Assembly (NCBI GenBank): GCA_046757965.1
Contig: JBHHZI010000070.1
Location: 1-15,926 of the forward strand
Length of the DNA stretch: 15,926 nucleotides
Origin: JBHHZI01 sp046757965
Lineage (GTDB): Bacteria > Acidobacteriota > Polarisedimenticolia > SMYD01
Direction of reading: 5' to 3'
Shown here: piece after piece, positions 14,599 through 15,926 of the stretch
Layout of the letters: each line of letters starts with the position of its first letter
Position numbering within the stretch: position 1 is the first letter of the stretch
Program-made: the position numbers and the translations under genes
The notes under the pieces: generated by a model
What the model was told of the DNA's origin: nothing
The model's input: the letters and a program-made list of their open reading frames with translations, nothing else
The model's database searches: none

Positions 14599-15340
14599 AC
14601 CCGGCCGGCTGCCAGACGCTGACCGCCTCCTGGCCCGGGCGGCGCTCTACCGCACGATCTCGCTCCTGTTCGCTGACCCGGTCGGCGGCCGCGGCGCGAG
14701 TCCTGCCGATCTGGACCTGGCCCAAGAGGCCGCCCGACTGCTGGATGTTGCGGACGTTGCCGAGGCCATCGAGCGCGTCAGAGCGACCGCACCCGCCACC
14801 GTTTCTGCCCTGCGCTCCCTGCACACGCGCGTCTTCGGGCTGCTGGCCAGCTCCACGGCGCCCCCCTACGAGGTCGAGTACTCGCCGCGCGGCGATCTGT
14901 TCTGGCGAACGCAGCAACTGGCCGACATCGCCGGGTTCTACCGGGCCTGGAGCGTGCGCCAGGAAGCCGCCGAGCGTCCCGACCACGTGGCCGTCGAGGC
15001 GGAATTCCTCTGGTACCTGCTGGAGCGCCAGGCAGGAGCCGTCCTGCACCACCATCCGTCCGAGAAGCGCTCCGTGCTCACCTCGACCTTTCGAGCCTTC
15101 TTCGCCGAGCATTTCGGATCGTGGGTCGGGTCGTTCGCACGGGATCTGAAGACGGCGAGTGCCCGCGCCGAGGCGCCGTTCTTCGCCGCCGCCGCCGATT
15201 ACCTGGCGGCGCTGGAGCGAATCGAGCGCACTCGCCTCGGGCTGGACGCCGCCACACCGCGCCTGGCGCACCCCTCGGTGGCTCCTCCCGAGGAGGCGTG
15301 CACAGGATGCTCCGGAGCAACGCCCGGGTCACACACTTGA
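14564..15340 (+). CDS. TorD/DmsD-family molybdoenzyme-specific chaperone
   Basis: A 258-residue cytoplasmic chaperone expected to bind the Tat signal of the catalytic subunit and hold it until cofactor insertion is complete. Family features: an all-helical N-terminus (LLARAALYRTISLLFADP), YEVEYSPRGDLFWRTQQLADIAGFYRAW around 104-131, and ERPDHVAVEAEFLWYLLERQ around 137-156, corresponding to the E-x-x-D-H-x-x-x-E-x-E-F/L signature. The ATG at 14564 follows GAGGA by eight bases; a second ATG 12 bases later is an alternative. It is the last gene of the operon and overlaps the beta subunit gene by 35 bases. The C-terminus carries a CTGCSG motif (C246, C249) in an otherwise probably disordered tail, which is not part of the basic TorD fold. 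The stop overlaps the convergent TPR gene by 12 bases. Confidence 0.88.
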   Translation: MSDPMPTTTPSEPGRLPDADRLLARAALYRTISLLFADPVGGRGASPADLDLAQEAARLLDVADVAEAIERVRATAPATVSALRSLHTRVFGLLASSTAPPYEVEYSPRGDLFWRTQQLADIAGFYRAWSVRQEAAERPDHVAVEAEFLWYLLERQAGAVLHHHPSEKRSVLTSTFRAFFAEHFGSWVGSFARDLKTASARAEAPFFAAAADYLAALERIERTRLGLDAATPRLAHPSVAPPEEACTGCSGATPGSHT

Positions 15341-15926
15341 CGACAGTTCCGACTGGAGTCGGCGGTAACCTTCCTGTTCGCCTTCGAGTGCCTTCATCAG
15401 GCGGACAAATCCGTCGTCGTCGCGCACGGAATCCAGTAGTCGGTCACGGCTGAAGAACGAGAAACAGGGATAGCCATTGCCGGCCGCGCGTCGCAGCCAG
15501 TCCACGGCCCGTCGTGGCCGGCCGGTCAAGGCGTGAATGCAGGCGATGTCGTACTGGGCGTGATGGTAGTGACCGTACGCTTTCTCGTTCTCCACCGTCC
15601 GCGCGACCTGGCGGCGCGCCTCCTCGGTCTCCGACGAGCACGCGGCGATCAGGCCCTGCAAGGAGTGGACCGCCGGTCGTGTCTGCAATTCACGCACCAT
15701 GCGATCGACGGCCCGGGCGGCCTCGTCCAGGTTCTCGAGCTGGATGTGGCACAGCGTGATCAGGTTGTAGCCCCACGGCACGGGTACCCGTCGCACCGCC
15801 TCCACGGCCAGCTCGCCGCCCGCCTGCACCGGGTCGACAGGTCGGTCCTGGTAGCGAAGGATGGAGGCCACCTGTCCGGAGCCGGCGCCGGTGCCCGGAG
15901 CGCTCAATCCGGCGGCAGGACCGCGG
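15329..15926 (-). CDS. TPR-repeat protein, C-terminal part (runs off right edge)
   Basis: The frame is open from the right edge to TGA at 15331-15329, giving about 198 residues of a longer protein. Tetratricopeptide-like helical pairs are visible: WGYNLITLCHIQLENLDEAARAV, YDIACIHALTGRPRRAVDWLRRA, then NGYPCFSFFSRDRLLDSVRDDDGF. The last of these is the usual end of TPR arrays attached to bacterial serine/threonine kinases, adenylate-cyclase-like proteins or winged-helix regulators. The end follows the same pattern as the C-terminus of the kinase gene at 2597. The N-terminal effector domain lies outside the window, so kinase is only one possibility. It converges on the chaperone gene, with a 12-base overlap of coding ends and no intergenic terminator. 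Confidence 0.75.
   Translation of the reverse strand, partial: RGPAAGLSAPGTGAGSGQVASILRYQDRPVDPVQAGGELAVEAVRRVPVPWGYNLITLCHIQLENLDEAARAVDRMVRELQTRPAVHSLQGLIAACSSETEEARRQVARTVENEKAYGHYHHAQYDIACIHALTGRPRRAVDWLRRAAGNGYPCFSFFSRDRLLDSVRDDDGFVRLMKALEGEQEGYRRLQSELSSSV

Overview
GC-rich bacterial DNA with overlapping reading frames and no RNA genes, insertion sequences or CRISPR arrays that I can see. The taxon is uncertain. A serine/threonine kinase fused to a TolB-like domain and TPRs, an S10 carboxypeptidase, and a periplasmic nitrite-oxidoreductase-like molybdoenzyme together suggest an environmental bacterium of the Acidobacteriota or a similar deep-branching phylum. This is inference from gene content only.

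Left part (1-2294, minus strand): a small defence-type segment. It holds an AbiE-type type IV toxin-antitoxin pair (abiEii cut by the left edge, abiEi complete, ATGA overlap) with an inverted repeat in its promoter, then an Mrr-like restriction endonuclease. Middle-left (2295-6823, minus strand): a kinase/TolB-like/TPR gene whose first 55 codons are separated from the rest by an in-frame TGA, preceded by a secreted S10 serine carboxypeptidase. A divergent intergenic region then leads to a plus-strand SLOG/Rossmann-like conserved protein (7142-7690) and a 378-base leader region carrying a sigma-54-like element.

Right part (8069-15340, plus strand): the most interesting unit, a tightly packed five-gene operon. 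In order: a Sec-exported diheme cytochrome c fused to an ethylbenzene-dehydrogenase-type heme b domain (NxrC-like); a Tat-exported type II DMSO-reductase-family molybdoenzyme (NxrA-like); a 116-residue protein I do not recognise; a four-cluster iron-sulfur subunit (NxrB-like); and a TorD-family chaperone. Every junction overlaps. The layout predicts a periplasmic complex in which electrons pass between the Mo-bisPGD site, five Fe-S clusters, a heme b and two hemes c. No NarI-like membrane quinol subunit is present. The NxrA sequence resembles the Nitrospira/anammox nitrite oxidoreductase clade more than cytoplasmic NarG, so nitrite oxidation or nitrate reduction is the leading hypothesis. The substrate and direction cannot be read from sequence.

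Right edge (15329-15926, minus strand): the C-terminal part of a second TPR protein, convergent with the operon and overlapping the chaperone gene by 12 bases. Its tail follows the same pattern as the tail of the kinase gene at 2597.
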